From assembly GCF_902506325.1 (NCBI RefSeq), contig NZ_LR732328.1, forward strand, positions 1,485,071 through 1,549,070: 64,000 nt of DNA. Reading direction: 5' to 3'. A model generated the notes under the pieces. It saw only the letters and a program-made list of their open reading frames with translations. It searched no databases and was not told the origin of the DNA. Made by a program: the position numbers and the translations under genes. The first letter of the stretch is position 1. Every line of letters starts with the position of its first letter. This DNA is from Limnobacter sp. 130 (lineage in GTDB: Bacteria > Pseudomonadota > Gammaproteobacteria > Burkholderiales > Burkholderiaceae_B). This document shows, piece after piece, positions 28,485 to 37,616 of this stretch.

Positions 28485-29467
28485 AATTCGCCCAACAATC
28501 GATACCGCTCGCAATAAAGATCCCACAAACGGGCTTTTCGGGAAGATGCGAGTTTCAGGTTGAATCCGCCTTCATGCTGAAGTTCGTCAGCGATCAACTG
28601 TGGGTTCAGTGTCGTTTGTGCTTGTTCAATCACTTGTTGAACCTGTGCAATGCTCAGCTGCATGTGCGCAAGCAAATCCTGACAGGCCTGCTCCAAGGAC
28701 TGTTCTGCAGGCAAGTATCCGGGAGACTGCCCGCCGGTCAGCAAGGCCATGGCTTCATCCACGGTCTTGGAGAATTTCAGTGGATTATTGCCCTTGCCGG
28801 ACAGGGACGTGTAGTCGCCCCCCAATTCTGTTTTGTACAATCGTCGGGCTTGCAACAACTGCATGTAACCTTGAACACTGATGCGTAACAGTTGCCTGAC
28901 AGTGGCCAGCTCCTTTTGCAACCCGGCGCTGTCCACCGGTGCAACTGCAGGCCCCGGTGCGACTTGTGCCTGCTGCTGGGAACCCACATACATTCGCTGA
29001 GCGAGCACCGGAACCTGCCCGGAATCGTTGGATAACTCCGCAATTTGCTGTTCATCGTGATCACTCAACAGCGCATCAATCTGAATTTCGGGTACCGACG
29101 GTGGCGACAGAAAATCAAATGAATCCGTCGCGGGGTCAAACCAATTGTTCGGGAGTTTTTCCACAACAATCGAATAATCGCCCAACTTCACAATGTCGCC
29201 TGACATCAAAAGCGTGCGCTGAGAAGGATTCATCGGCTTGCCATTGACCTGTGTGCTGTTGGTACCCAAATCGGTCCAGTAGCATTGCTCAGCCTCAAGA
29301 TCTATCCTGGCGTGCTGGCGTGAAATAACCCTGCCGGGATCGGGCAACACCCAATCGCAGTCAATCGCCCGACCAAGCAAACCGCCTTTCGACGGCACTC
29401 TCCATTCATCGATGGAAGGCGACAGCAAAAAACTCGACTGAATTTTGAACACCCAACTTGAACTCAT
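28475..29467 (-). CDS. T6SS-associated FHA-domain protein (TagH/Fha-like)
   Basis: A 330-residue cytoplasmic scaffold. The FHA domain covers about residues 20-105, with the phosphothreonine-pocket pattern GLLGRAIDCDWVLPD, VISRQHARI and DLGTNSTQVNG. A low-complexity Q/A/P linker (about 165-185) leads to a helical C-terminal domain typical of T6SS Fha proteins (LLRISVQGYMQLLQARR). Phosphorylation by PpkA lets Fha promote T6SS assembly. It lies between two unknown genes and the PP2C gene on one strand. Confidence 0.87.
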   Translation of the reverse strand: MSSSWVFKIQSSFLLSPSIDEWRVPSKGGLLGRAIDCDWVLPDPGRVISRQHARIDLEAEQCYWTDLGTNSTQVNGKPMNPSQRTLLMSGDIVKLGDYSIVVEKLPNNWFDPATDSFDFLSPPSVPEIQIDALLSDHDEQQIAELSNDSGQVPVLAQRMYVGSQQQAQVAPGPAVAPVDSAGLQKELATVRQLLRISVQGYMQLLQARRLYKTELGGDYTSLSGKGNNPLKFSKTVDEAMALLTGGQSPGYLPAEQSLEQACQDLLAHMQLSIAQVQQVIEQAQTTLNPQLIADELQHEGGFNLKLASSRKARLWDLYCERYRLLGELWS

Positions 29468-29476
29468 GATGAAGCC

Positions 29477-30235
29477 CTATCGCAGCACAAAAACCTCACC
29501 GCCCAAAACGCCCACATGCATGGGAATTTGAAGTGCGGTGCCGTCATCGTCAAATTGAAGTTGAAAGAGCGGCTGATGCTGATTGTTGAGCAAGGCATAC
29601 ACTGCAGCTCGACGAACCGGAAGCAAACACCACGATTGAGAATCCCATACGCAGTCCGGGAAAATTCCATGTGCGGTGATGCGCCGAAGATGCTGTTGAA
29701 AATCATGATGAACCTGCTGCGCATCCAAACCGTATGCAATGGCGATCTCCCTGTTTCTAACTGAGAAGAAAGGCAGCAAAAGGGTAGTTTTTTTCTCTTG
29801 CATCAGACGCAAGAGCTGGAGAATGAAGTCTTGGATTTTTTGCAGATCCTGACCATCGCTGCTTGCCTGCATCACGTCCAGGTAACGCCATTTCGGAAAG
29901 GACACGGGCAGATCAACACAAACATCGATCAGTCGGTTTTTCTCCAAACGTTCTCCACGTAACAGCGATTCTTCAAATTCATACAAGACCTGAGGCTGAA
30001 CAAGTACATCGGCACCCCTGTCTTTCTGTAACTCGACGCACACACGACTGTGGGTATCATTCAGTACGCTTCCCAGCAAAATCACTTGAATCCGGTTTTC
30101 ACCAGACTGAATAAACTCATGCACCGGCAAACGCATTTCTTGCCCTGAAATCAATTTGCACAAGACCATGCCATTGAGGCACAGCAGCGCATCTGAGCCT
30201 GTCACGCACGCGCGTATCAACAAGGTTTTATCCAT
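29477..30235 (-). CDS. Unrecognised protein in the T6SS operon (252 aa)
   Basis: A 252-residue soluble protein without signal peptide or transmembrane segment. It opens with a beta-rich part (TLLIRACVTGSDALLCLNG, NRIQVILLG), has a helical middle (LQKIQDFILQLLRLMQEKK) and ends in beta strands (LFQLQFDDDGTALQIPM). I recognise no family. Its start overlaps the end of the 457-residue gene by 8 bp, and its stop lies 9 bp before the FHA gene, so it is firmly inside the operon. It could be a T6SS regulatory accessory, a chaperone, or an immunity protein for its neighbour; nothing in the sequence chooses between these. Confidence 0.75.
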   Translation of the reverse strand: MDKTLLIRACVTGSDALLCLNGMVLCKLISGQEMRLPVHEFIQSGENRIQVILLGSVLNDTHSRVCVELQKDRGADVLVQPQVLYEFEESLLRGERLEKNRLIDVCVDLPVSFPKWRYLDVMQASSDGQDLQKIQDFILQLLRLMQEKKTTLLLPFFSVRNREIAIAYGLDAQQVHHDFQQHLRRITAHGIFPDCVWDSQSWCLLPVRRAAVYALLNNQHQPLFQLQFDDDGTALQIPMHVGVLGGEVFVLR

Positions 30236-31601
30236 GCGTTACATTCCAGCTTGCGATGTGCGCTTGTGTGAGCAATGTCGATGAACCGAAGGACCTTCCC
30301 AGCAAGGCGTCCGCAAATTGCCAGTGATACTGCAACTCTGAATGACTCAAACTCAATTCAAGATCTACGCAGTGCGTATCGGCATTTACGTGACCCTGCA
30401 AGCGAATGGTCAGGTATCCAGCCACACCGGGGGGCGTACTCAATACAGCCTGACCAACCGCCAAGGGTGTGGTGCAGTTCACCACCACAGGCACAGTGTG
30501 CTCACGGATTAGAAACGGTTCCCCGAAGGGCAGTTGCCCCTCGTCCCATGCATGGGACAAACACCATTGCGTTTGCGAGTTCTGCTCGGGTTGCACAGTG
30601 AGGTACATGCGCACGCCCTTGTGCACAAGGCTTGCATGCCATTGAATTGCATCTGCCTGAATTTCCACTGATGCGTTGCCTTGTACTTTGAACTGAAACT
30701 TGTGCCCCACCTTCTCCCATGCGGCAGTCAGTTGCATGGCGAAATCAAGCAAAGACTTTTGTACCAACACCTGCGCTTCACTGAGAGAACGCTGAGATTG
30801 CCAAGTGGACTGAAGAGCTTGCTTATCGCTCGCCGGGCATTCAAGTGGCCTGCGATCGAACTTGAACTGCAGCTGCCTTGCATCCAGCAAAGCGACATGG
30901 TGCGCAACTGTGAACTTGTTGTGGCGCATTTCACCAAAACTGCATTGAGCAACAACAGCTTGGAGGCTAAGTGCAGTTTCGCATCGGGGCAACGCCTGAA
31001 GGCACACTTGTTGAATCAATGCCGACGGTGTGAATTTTCCAGATACCTTGTGCCGGAAACCCGACTCTGTGCACAAGTGATTAATGTCCTCGGAAAAAGG
31101 AGGCAAATGATCTGAATTCAAAATTCCGTCGTGAGTACAAGCCAAATACAGAAGACTTGGATCGGCCTTCGAATTCACTGCGGCAGGCAAACTCACGGTG
31201 CTGTTCAATGGCGCAAGCCAGATCTCATCAAACCGGCCCAGACCCGCAAAAATTTGTTGTATTCGATCCAGATTTTGCTGCAGATTCTGTGAATCATGAG
31301 ACTGCTCAACACACAGCTTCAAACACACATCAAACGAATTATTCGTTTGTAGGGTCTGTAGCAGTGTGGTCATGCAACATGCTTCAGTGAGCACGCAATA
31401 AAGCGCTTGTGTTTGCTCGGCGGCACCGTGTAGTCCCTGGTCTGCCAACGCTGAAATACAAGCGACAAGCCGCGTATTGAAATCAGTCTGTTGACTATAG
31501 CCATGACTGATGTCCAGATCCGTCAGGGTCGCTGACACTCGCAGAAGGTGATCTGCTCGCGCCAACTTGGAGAAACGTTCCTTGAGGTCCAGGGTGATCA
31601 T
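30228..31601 (-). CDS. Unrecognised protein in the T6SS operon (457 aa)
   Basis: A 457-residue, cysteine-rich (over ten Cys), apparently soluble protein with no signal peptide or membrane segment. The N-terminal 130 residues are helical (ALADQGLHGAAEQTQALYCVL); the rest looks mixed alpha/beta. No catalytic motif I know is evident. It is encoded directly after the DUF4123-like adaptor with a 4-bp overlap (ATGA), which is where T6SS cargo effectors are usually found. The following 252-residue gene would occupy the immunity position. An alternative is a conserved cytoplasmic T6SS accessory, since FHA and PP2C genes follow. Function unknown. Confidence 0.75.
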   Translation of the reverse strand: MITLDLKERFSKLARADHLLRVSATLTDLDISHGYSQQTDFNTRLVACISALADQGLHGAAEQTQALYCVLTEACCMTTLLQTLQTNNSFDVCLKLCVEQSHDSQNLQQNLDRIQQIFAGLGRFDEIWLAPLNSTVSLPAAVNSKADPSLLYLACTHDGILNSDHLPPFSEDINHLCTESGFRHKVSGKFTPSALIQQVCLQALPRCETALSLQAVVAQCSFGEMRHNKFTVAHHVALLDARQLQFKFDRRPLECPASDKQALQSTWQSQRSLSEAQVLVQKSLLDFAMQLTAAWEKVGHKFQFKVQGNASVEIQADAIQWHASLVHKGVRMYLTVQPEQNSQTQWCLSHAWDEGQLPFGEPFLIREHTVPVVVNCTTPLAVGQAVLSTPPGVAGYLTIRLQGHVNADTHCVDLELSLSHSELQYHWQFADALLGRSFGSSTLLTQAHIASWNVTHG

Positions 31602-32074
31602 GCCGCAACCTTTTTGACAAGCAAACCATCCAGACCCAATTGATACAATTCAATCGCGTGAATATTGTCCGCGTTGTCATTGGCTACGAATCCGAAAGCC
31701 TGAATCGGACCAAACATGAAACTTAGCTCTGAACCTTCAAGCGAGTTCAGTGCCAGCTTGAGATAACGTGGGTCAAACCAAGGCCACACTCGATTCTGTC
31801 CAAACTCATCTTGAAGATAACGAATCTTTCTCAGTTGATTTTTCAGTGCGCTGCCAGGCTGTTCGTTGAGCAAAACAACATAGCCACGGTTTGTCGGCTT
31901 CCATGGCCAATGCTCGGAAGACTTCCCAGCCGAACTCGAGAGCTCGAGAACTCCCGTTGGGCAGTCTACCGGGACAACGCCCCCCACTGTTTGCCCAGAG
32001 AACGACGGGAATTCAGCCACAACTTTTCCGGATGAAATCAGATCGCTTGGGGCCACACCAAAGACGCTCAACAT
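31598..32074 (-). CDS. Short DUF4123-like T6SS adaptor
   Basis: A 158-residue protein right after vgrG. The segment WPWFDPRYLKLALNSLEGSELSFMFGPIQAFGF matches the pattern of DUF4123 (Tap/TEC) proteins, in which a conserved F-D-P-R is followed by a helix and FGP. DUF4123 chaperones load effectors onto the VgrG tip. The protein is shorter than usual DUF4123 members, with a reduced N-terminal half. ATG 32074 is preferred to an in-frame TTG at 32083. It overlaps the next gene by 4 bp. The family assignment is moderately supported. Confidence 0.6.
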   Translation of the reverse strand: MLSVFGVAPSDLISSGKVVAEFPSFSGQTVGGVVPVDCPTGVLELSSSAGKSSEHWPWKPTNRGYVVLLNEQPGSALKNQLRKIRYLQDEFGQNRVWPWFDPRYLKLALNSLEGSELSFMFGPIQAFGFVANDNADNIHAIELYQLGLDGLLVKKVAA

Positions 32075-32083
32075 GATGTGCAA

Positions 32084-34141
32084 TCAGGAAATCGGATCAA
32101 GCGGTGGCTCAACCACGGAAGGAGCCTGAGCTTGCTCGGGCGGCGCAGGCGAGGCGCTGGCAGCACCCGAGCCCCCACCGCCTGAATTGACTGAAATGGA
32201 GGGTCCGCTCATCGTGATTCCGGCGGCTGAAATCGACAATGAGGAGCCACCCACATTGAGTGAAAGACTGGAACCAGCGGTAAGCTTCAGACTGGCACCG
32301 GCTTTTAGATTCCCTTGTGCTGCAGTACTCAAGCTCAAATTTCCACTGGCATCGAGCTCGGTGCTTCCTCCAGACTTGATGGACAGTTGGCCCGTGGTGC
32401 TGACTGCAATTTGCCCCTGATTAATCAGACCCAACAATCCTTGTACAGTGGCGAGAAGATCGTCGTTCACGGTGAGGTGCAAGGCTTTCTCGATTTGCTG
32501 ACTGACCTGACCCAACACGGTACGAGATACATCTGCCTTGATTTCTTCAATCAGGTTGCCGTGTACAAGGCTGTTTGAATTGCCGCCAATTTCTGTATTG
32601 CTGTTGTTTTTGATCAAGCTGAGATAATCTTTTTCTGCTTGAAACCACACATATTCACTGCCAAGTTTGTCTTCGAATCGAAGCTCATTGAAATTGGAGG
32701 GAGTACCCTTCTCAGTAGATTGGGTGCGCCAACCTGATACTGTTTTGTGATTGGGCAATGGATAGGGAACCATTTGCTCAGCGTTGTAGGCAACCCCTGT
32801 AATCAAGGGGCGATCGGGATCGCCGTCTTCAAAGGACACGACAACCTCTTGCCCAATGCGTGGAATGGCAATAAATCCCCAACCTTTTCCAGCAGCCGGT
32901 GTTGCAACACGAACCCAACATGAACTGTCCTGATTGCGCTTGCCGTAACGATCCCAGTAGAACTGCACTTTCACGCGTCCAAATTCATCAGTGTGAATTT
33001 CACGCCCTTCAGGCCCAACCACCAAAGCAGGCAAGGGGCCTTTCACATGCGGCTTTCTGGATTTGCGCTCTGGTCGGTATGGTTGAACCGATTCAATGGC
33101 TTCAAACTGGCAGTCAAAATCGGACTGTGCTCCGCCATTGGCCTCGGGTTCGGCTTCGTAAATTGCCAAATGGGTACTGACAATCAACAAGCTATTGGAG
33201 AATGCTGGATTGTCTTTGCACACCGACGTTAGCAGGCAACCTGTGCTGACACCGCGTGCTGTTGTGCTGCCACTGAAAATTTGTTGACGCGCCTGGGCTT
33301 CTTGGTGTCGCAGTTTGCTGTAGTGAGCCCCCTCGCCTTCGTCATTGTATTCCCCTGGATACTCAAACACTTCAAAAGCCGAGTTATAGGATTCAGACTT
33401 GCCTTGCGAATTGACCAGCAAAGACGTGGAAGGCGTTTTGAAGTTGTAATCCGACTGTGCGTGCCTGGGGGGCTCAATCGATTTTTTCAACGACAAGCTG
33501 GAAATGACTTCTTCTGGACTCAATCGCCCGCCCAAAGAACCCGGATTGTAATTAAGCGATTCGTAACCGGGGTAAGGTGCATGGCTTGTACCGGAATCCA
33601 CCAGCACCAAGGTGTGCTGATTCTCGGCATGCTCGAAATAAAAATAAACGCCTTCTTGTTCAAGCACGCGCCGAATGAAATTCAGGTCACTTTCGCCAAA
33701 CTGCACTACGTATTCCCACACACGCTTGGCTCCCAGGGTGCGATCAGAAAAACGCACGGACGAATGGGCGTGCCGGCCAATGACCTCGGCCACGATATCG
33801 GGAATACTTTTGTGCTGATAAACACGAAACTCCTGATTTTTACTCAACAACCAGGACCATGATTTCAACTCAACACGATAAGAACAGCGCCCACTGATCG
33901 CCATGGAGGTTTGCTCCATTTCCACGACCACACCATCGAAGTAGCGCTTTTGTTGCTCCCGAGTCTCAAAACCCAGGCAAAGATTCTTTCCGAGGAAATC
34001 ATCGGCATTCAAGGTGGCGACATCCGATTCAAGGTAGACGGTGCCAGTGCTGTTTTCCGACAAGGACTCCAGAAGGCGAGCCGATCTGAAGTGCAGTTCT
34101 TCCAGCGGCACTGCGCCGCTCATGGTGATCAGTCTGTTCAT
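32084..34141 (-). CDS. vgrG: T6SS spike protein VgrG (TssI)
   Basis: A 685-residue T6SS spike protein. The gp27-like base occupies about residues 1-350 (YVVQFGESDLNFIRRVLEQEGVYFYF is diagnostic). The OB-fold/gp5-like part (about 385-480) includes DEFGRVKVQFYWDRYGK and the family signature SCWVRVATPAAGKGWGFIAIPRIGQEVVV. A repeated beta-needle follows (SIKSGGSTELDASGNLSLS). The protein ends in a Gly/Ser then Pro/Ala/Glu-rich tail of about 40 residues without an enzymatic domain, so toxins probably ride as separate cargo. It is followed at once by the adaptor-like gene. No PAAR gene is present nearby. Confidence 0.95.
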   Translation of the reverse strand: MNRLITMSGAVPLEELHFRSARLLESLSENSTGTVYLESDVATLNADDFLGKNLCLGFETREQQKRYFDGVVVEMEQTSMAISGRCSYRVELKSWSWLLSKNQEFRVYQHKSIPDIVAEVIGRHAHSSVRFSDRTLGAKRVWEYVVQFGESDLNFIRRVLEQEGVYFYFEHAENQHTLVLVDSGTSHAPYPGYESLNYNPGSLGGRLSPEEVISSLSLKKSIEPPRHAQSDYNFKTPSTSLLVNSQGKSESYNSAFEVFEYPGEYNDEGEGAHYSKLRHQEAQARQQIFSGSTTARGVSTGCLLTSVCKDNPAFSNSLLIVSTHLAIYEAEPEANGGAQSDFDCQFEAIESVQPYRPERKSRKPHVKGPLPALVVGPEGREIHTDEFGRVKVQFYWDRYGKRNQDSSCWVRVATPAAGKGWGFIAIPRIGQEVVVSFEDGDPDRPLITGVAYNAEQMVPYPLPNHKTVSGWRTQSTEKGTPSNFNELRFEDKLGSEYVWFQAEKDYLSLIKNNSNTEIGGNSNSLVHGNLIEEIKADVSRTVLGQVSQQIEKALHLTVNDDLLATVQGLLGLINQGQIAVSTTGQLSIKSGGSTELDASGNLSLSTAAQGNLKAGASLKLTAGSSLSLNVGGSSLSISAAGITMSGPSISVNSGGGGSGAASASPAPPEQAQAPSVVEPPLDPIS

Positions 34142-34161
34142 GTGATGAGGTGATTGTGTTA

Positions 34162-34704
34162 TCAGGGCAAACGGCTGATTTCAACCCGGCGGTTGGCCGG
34201 CGCAAATGGATTGTTCACATCTGCCAGTTTCTCGGCACCCTTGCCTTCAATGCGCAACAAGGCTGGCGAGACCCCTTTCTGGATCAAATAGCTTTTGACC
34301 GCTTTGGCCCGATCGGCTGAAAGTGCCTGATTCAAAGGTTCGTTGCCACTTGCATCCGCATGGCCAGTCACCAGCACCGGGGCTGAGTCGGCGGGTCGAT
34401 TGCTCAAGACCTTCGCAAAGACATCGAGCTGCTTTTTTAAATCGACCGGTAGTTCTGCGGAACCCAACTGAAAGTGGGCATTCGGAATCGAGAAGCGCAC
34501 CGCGGGCTTGAAGCCCATGCACTTGAAACCGTTCTTGCGCAATTCCTCGCAAGCCTCTTCGGGAAACAAACCCTCTTTGACCTGTTCGACTGCGGGAACT
34601 GTACCGGCCAGATCAACCACCAAGGACTCTGCATGACCAGGTGAAAGCATGCTGAAGAAAAACGGCACTGCCAATGAACACTTCAGAATGGATTTATCAA
34701 ACAT
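34162..34704 (-). CDS. OmpA-like periplasmic protein of the T6SS locus
   Basis: A 180-residue protein with a signal peptide (cleavage near HA-ES, residue 25) and an OmpA/MotB-type peptidoglycan-binding domain in the C-terminal half (VLVTGHADASGNEPLNQALSADRAKAV and NRRVEISRL). Two cysteines (EEACEEL, FKCMGF) precede it. It is the first gene of the minus-strand T6SS operon, divergent from tssK, with a GGAG ribosome binding site. It may help fix the secretion complex to the cell wall, although TssL here already has its own OmpA domain. Confidence 0.85.
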   Translation of the reverse strand: MFDKSILKCSLAVPFFFSMLSPGHAESLVVDLAGTVPAVEQVKEGLFPEEACEELRKNGFKCMGFKPAVRFSIPNAHFQLGSAELPVDLKKQLDVFAKVLSNRPADSAPVLVTGHADASGNEPLNQALSADRAKAVKSYLIQKGVSPALLRIEGKGAEKLADVNNPFAPANRRVEISRLP

Positions 34705-34863
34705 AGCTACTCCGAAATAGGTAGGAGATTGGTAAAAAAATCACCTTAAAAAATCTCGTGTTAGGATTTTTCGCGACTTGGGCGTCGAGTCTATTCCTTT
34801 TGAAAAAAGTCGCTCAAAGAGTGATACATCCCCATCAGCAGAGAGTGAAACTCATCCCCCGTT
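34705..34863. promoter_or_regulatory. Divergent T6SS promoter region
   Basis: This 159-bp A/T-rich gap separates the divergent ompA-vgrG and tssK-tssL-tssM units, so both promoters must lie here. I see no convincing sigma-54 (-24/-12) element and no perfect operator dyad. Confidence 0.5.
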
Positions 34864-36228
34864 ATGACTAAAAACAACCGCGTCATCTGGAGTGAGGGCC
34901 TTTTCCTTCAGCCCCAACATTTCCAGCAACAAGAACGACATTTCGAGCACGAGGTCCATATAAGGACCGCTCACTTCAATGCGCACTGCCATGGTTTTCA
35001 TGAATTGAAACTGGATCAAGACTTGCTGTTGGCCGGAAAAATTTCGATCTTGAAAGCATCGGGCTATTTTCCGGATGGAAGTTACTTTTCCATTCCCGAT
35101 CAAGACCCGGCTCCGGCATGCCTGGACCTTTCAAGCAACGTGAAAGACAACAAGATTTTTTTGACATTGGCCCGACCGCATTGGCAGGCTCAACATGTGG
35201 CTTGGTGTGCCGAGAATCCCGAAACCGGTGTTCAGCCAGACACACGATATGTGGCTCAAGGCGCGGAAATCCTCAGTATTTATGACCACGAGCTTGAAGC
35301 ACAGACCATTGAAGTGGGACAACTCAATATGTTTCTAAGCGCTGGGCAACAGATCCGAGACGGCGTGGTTGGTCTGCAAATCTGTGAACTGCGCGAGACC
35401 AAACACGGCATGCCGCAAGTCGACGAAACTTTTATAGAACCCTGCTTGTGCGGCATTCAGAATAGCAATATTCGTCGTGCGCTGGAAACAGTGGTCAGTT
35501 TGCTCCAAAGCAAAATTGATCAGCTTCGACAACGGCGTGTGCGCAAGGGTAGCCACAACAGCTCCGAAATTGGCGATTTTCTGCTGCTACAAAGTTGCAT
35601 TGAACACCGTTTGGTTTTTTTGCATTTGCTGACCAGCCACAGGCTACACCCCGAGTCTGCCTATATTCGACTGCTTGAATGCCTGGGTTCCGTAACCTTG
35701 TATGGTGACGACTCTGCCGCTGACTTTAGCCCCGCCTACGACCATGACAACATTCGTACCGCTTTCTCCCCAGTGCTGGCCGCCATCAGAAATGCTTTGG
35801 CATCCATGCATGACCAACACGCCGTTCAAATTCCACTTAACCTAAAACAAAGCGGCGTACACCTGGCACAAATTACAGACCGCACCTTACTCACCGATGC
35901 CCATTTCTATTTAACAGTGCATGCGCTTGCACCGGAAGAACTCGTACAGCGTCAATTCCCAAGCACCGTGAAAATTGGCCCAGCGGAGAAACTGCGCGAT
36001 CTTGTCAATTTGAACTTGCCAGGAATCCGCTTGAAGCCCGTTCAGCAAAACCCGCCAGCCTTGCCCTACTATGCAGACCATCTTTACTTTCAACTGGAAA
36101 CCCGCGCCGAGGTACTTTGGAAAATACTGGATCAAACCGGGCATTTGGCGATTCACTACGCGGGAGATTTGCCAGAGCTAAGAATGGAACTGTGGGCTGT
36201 TAGACGCGAACAGGAGCGCTTGCTTTGA
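34864..36228 (+). CDS. tssK: T6SS baseplate protein TssK
   Basis: A 454-residue cytoplasmic protein that links the T6SS baseplate to the membrane complex. The opening VIWSEGLFLQPQHFQQQERH is the TssK (ImpJ/VasE) hallmark, and the length matches the family (about 445-455). The C-terminal domain, which binds TssL/TssM, ends LRMELWAVRREQERLL. It starts the plus-strand unit; its stop overlaps the tssL start. The Shine-Dalgarno sequence is weak. Confidence 0.95.
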   Translation: MTKNNRVIWSEGLFLQPQHFQQQERHFEHEVHIRTAHFNAHCHGFHELKLDQDLLLAGKISILKASGYFPDGSYFSIPDQDPAPACLDLSSNVKDNKIFLTLARPHWQAQHVAWCAENPETGVQPDTRYVAQGAEILSIYDHELEAQTIEVGQLNMFLSAGQQIRDGVVGLQICELRETKHGMPQVDETFIEPCLCGIQNSNIRRALETVVSLLQSKIDQLRQRRVRKGSHNSSEIGDFLLLQSCIEHRLVFLHLLTSHRLHPESAYIRLLECLGSVTLYGDDSAADFSPAYDHDNIRTAFSPVLAAIRNALASMHDQHAVQIPLNLKQSGVHLAQITDRTLLTDAHFYLTVHALAPEELVQRQFPSTVKIGPAEKLRDLVNLNLPGIRLKPVQQNPPALPYYADHLYFQLETRAEVLWKILDQTGHLAIHYAGDLPELRMELWAVRREQERLL

Positions 36229-37598
36229 ATCCACTTGACCCCTTTTCAGCCTTGAGTGGCGAGCGCACCATTATTAAACCCCGGCTGGGTAAAACGGGTA
36301 AAACAAATACCCACGCGATTGACTCGATTGACAACATTCTCGGCCCAGTGTCCCAATCGAAACCCATGGGTCAAGATTCACCACAAGCTGCACAGAGTCA
36401 ACTGAATCAGCTGCTCAGTCAGTTGAAAAACTGCCCACCGGCGAGCAAGAACATTCTGTTGATTCAGACTTCGCATTTGCTTCGCCTGATGTGCACCGTC
36501 GCTGAGATGGCTGACCTGCCTTCCCCCAAGTTACTTTCCACAACCTTGTCGGCAGGCCTGCTAGAACTCGACCGCTCCTTGGAATTACTTCAGCGACCGC
36601 AGGCTGAAAGGCTTTCAGTGCGCTATTTGTTGTGTACCTACATGGATGAGCGCGCTGCGAACACACCCTGGGGTGGCGCCGGGCAATGGGCCAGCCACAG
36701 TTTGCTGCATCAGTTTTTCAGTGAGACCTGGGGCGGTGAAAAAGTATTTGCACTGATCCAGAAAATGATGCAAAACCCAACAGAAAACCGTGACCTGCTT
36801 GGTTTGATGGCAGTTGTTCTCAGTCTTGGGCTTCAAGGAAAATACAAAGTCGAACCAGGCGGCGAGTCTGCCCTGAACCAATTGCGCTCCAGGCTATTTC
36901 AGCTTGTTTCGTTGAACTTGAATACGGGGACTCGCGGCTTGCATCCTGATCTTTGGCAGTCAAAAGCACCCAGTCCAAACCATCGATTTTTACAGATTCC
37001 GCTCTGGTTGCCCATGAGTGCAATGTGTTTAATCGGCGCAATCTTCTTTGTTGGCCTTTACTTCGATATGAACACGCAGTCCGATACGGTTTTCAATGAA
37101 ATCGCCGCCATTTCTTTTCCACAACCTGAGTTCACAAAATCACAAGTTCAACCATTGCCGCCTGCTGTTGGGCTTGAATTACCAAGCCAGCTACAACAGG
37201 AAATTATTGGCGGCCAACTCACCTTGAAACAATCGGGCAACAGGTCCACTGTCGTGTTGGTGGGTGATGGCCTGTTCAGCTCGGGTAGCGCTGAACTTTC
37301 ACCCGATGCCTTGCCACTGGTCGACAAAGTTGCGCAGGAACTGGCGCAGCACCCCGGTCAAATCACGGTAACGGGATACACCGACAATCAGCCGATTCGA
37401 TCAATCCGTTTCCCATCGAACTGGCAACTGTCCGCAGCACGGGCCGACCACGTGGGCCAACGGATCGCCATTCATTTGCCCAATGTGGCCATTGCCACAG
37501 AAGGAGCAGGTGCAGCCAACCCGATTGCACCCAATGACACGTCCGAAGGTCGAGCCTTGAATCGTCGTGTCGAAATTACCCTGCTTCATGCCCAATAA
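36225..37598 (+). CDS. tssL: T6SS membrane protein TssL with OmpA domain
   Basis: A 457-residue protein fusing an N-terminal cytoplasmic DotU/IcmH domain (about 75-240, with YLLCTYMDERAANTPWG) to one transmembrane helix (about 257-280) and a periplasmic OmpA-like peptidoglycan-binding domain (about 340-455, with GYTDNQPI and NRRVEITLL). It forms the membrane complex with TssM. The start is TTG 36225, supported by an AGGAG site 8 bp upstream and a 4-bp overlap with tssK. Confidence 0.93.
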   Translation: MNPLDPFSALSGERTIIKPRLGKTGKTNTHAIDSIDNILGPVSQSKPMGQDSPQAAQSQLNQLLSQLKNCPPASKNILLIQTSHLLRLMCTVAEMADLPSPKLLSTTLSAGLLELDRSLELLQRPQAERLSVRYLLCTYMDERAANTPWGGAGQWASHSLLHQFFSETWGGEKVFALIQKMMQNPTENRDLLGLMAVVLSLGLQGKYKVEPGGESALNQLRSRLFQLVSLNLNTGTRGLHPDLWQSKAPSPNHRFLQIPLWLPMSAMCLIGAIFFVGLYFDMNTQSDTVFNEIAAISFPQPEFTKSQVQPLPPAVGLELPSQLQQEIIGGQLTLKQSGNRSTVVLVGDGLFSSGSAELSPDALPLVDKVAQELAQHPGQITVTGYTDNQPIRSIRFPSNWQLSAARADHVGQRIAIHLPNVAIATEGAGAANPIAPNDTSEGRALNRRVEITLLHAQ

Positions 37599-37616
37599 AA
37601 CACCTTCGAGTTCACT

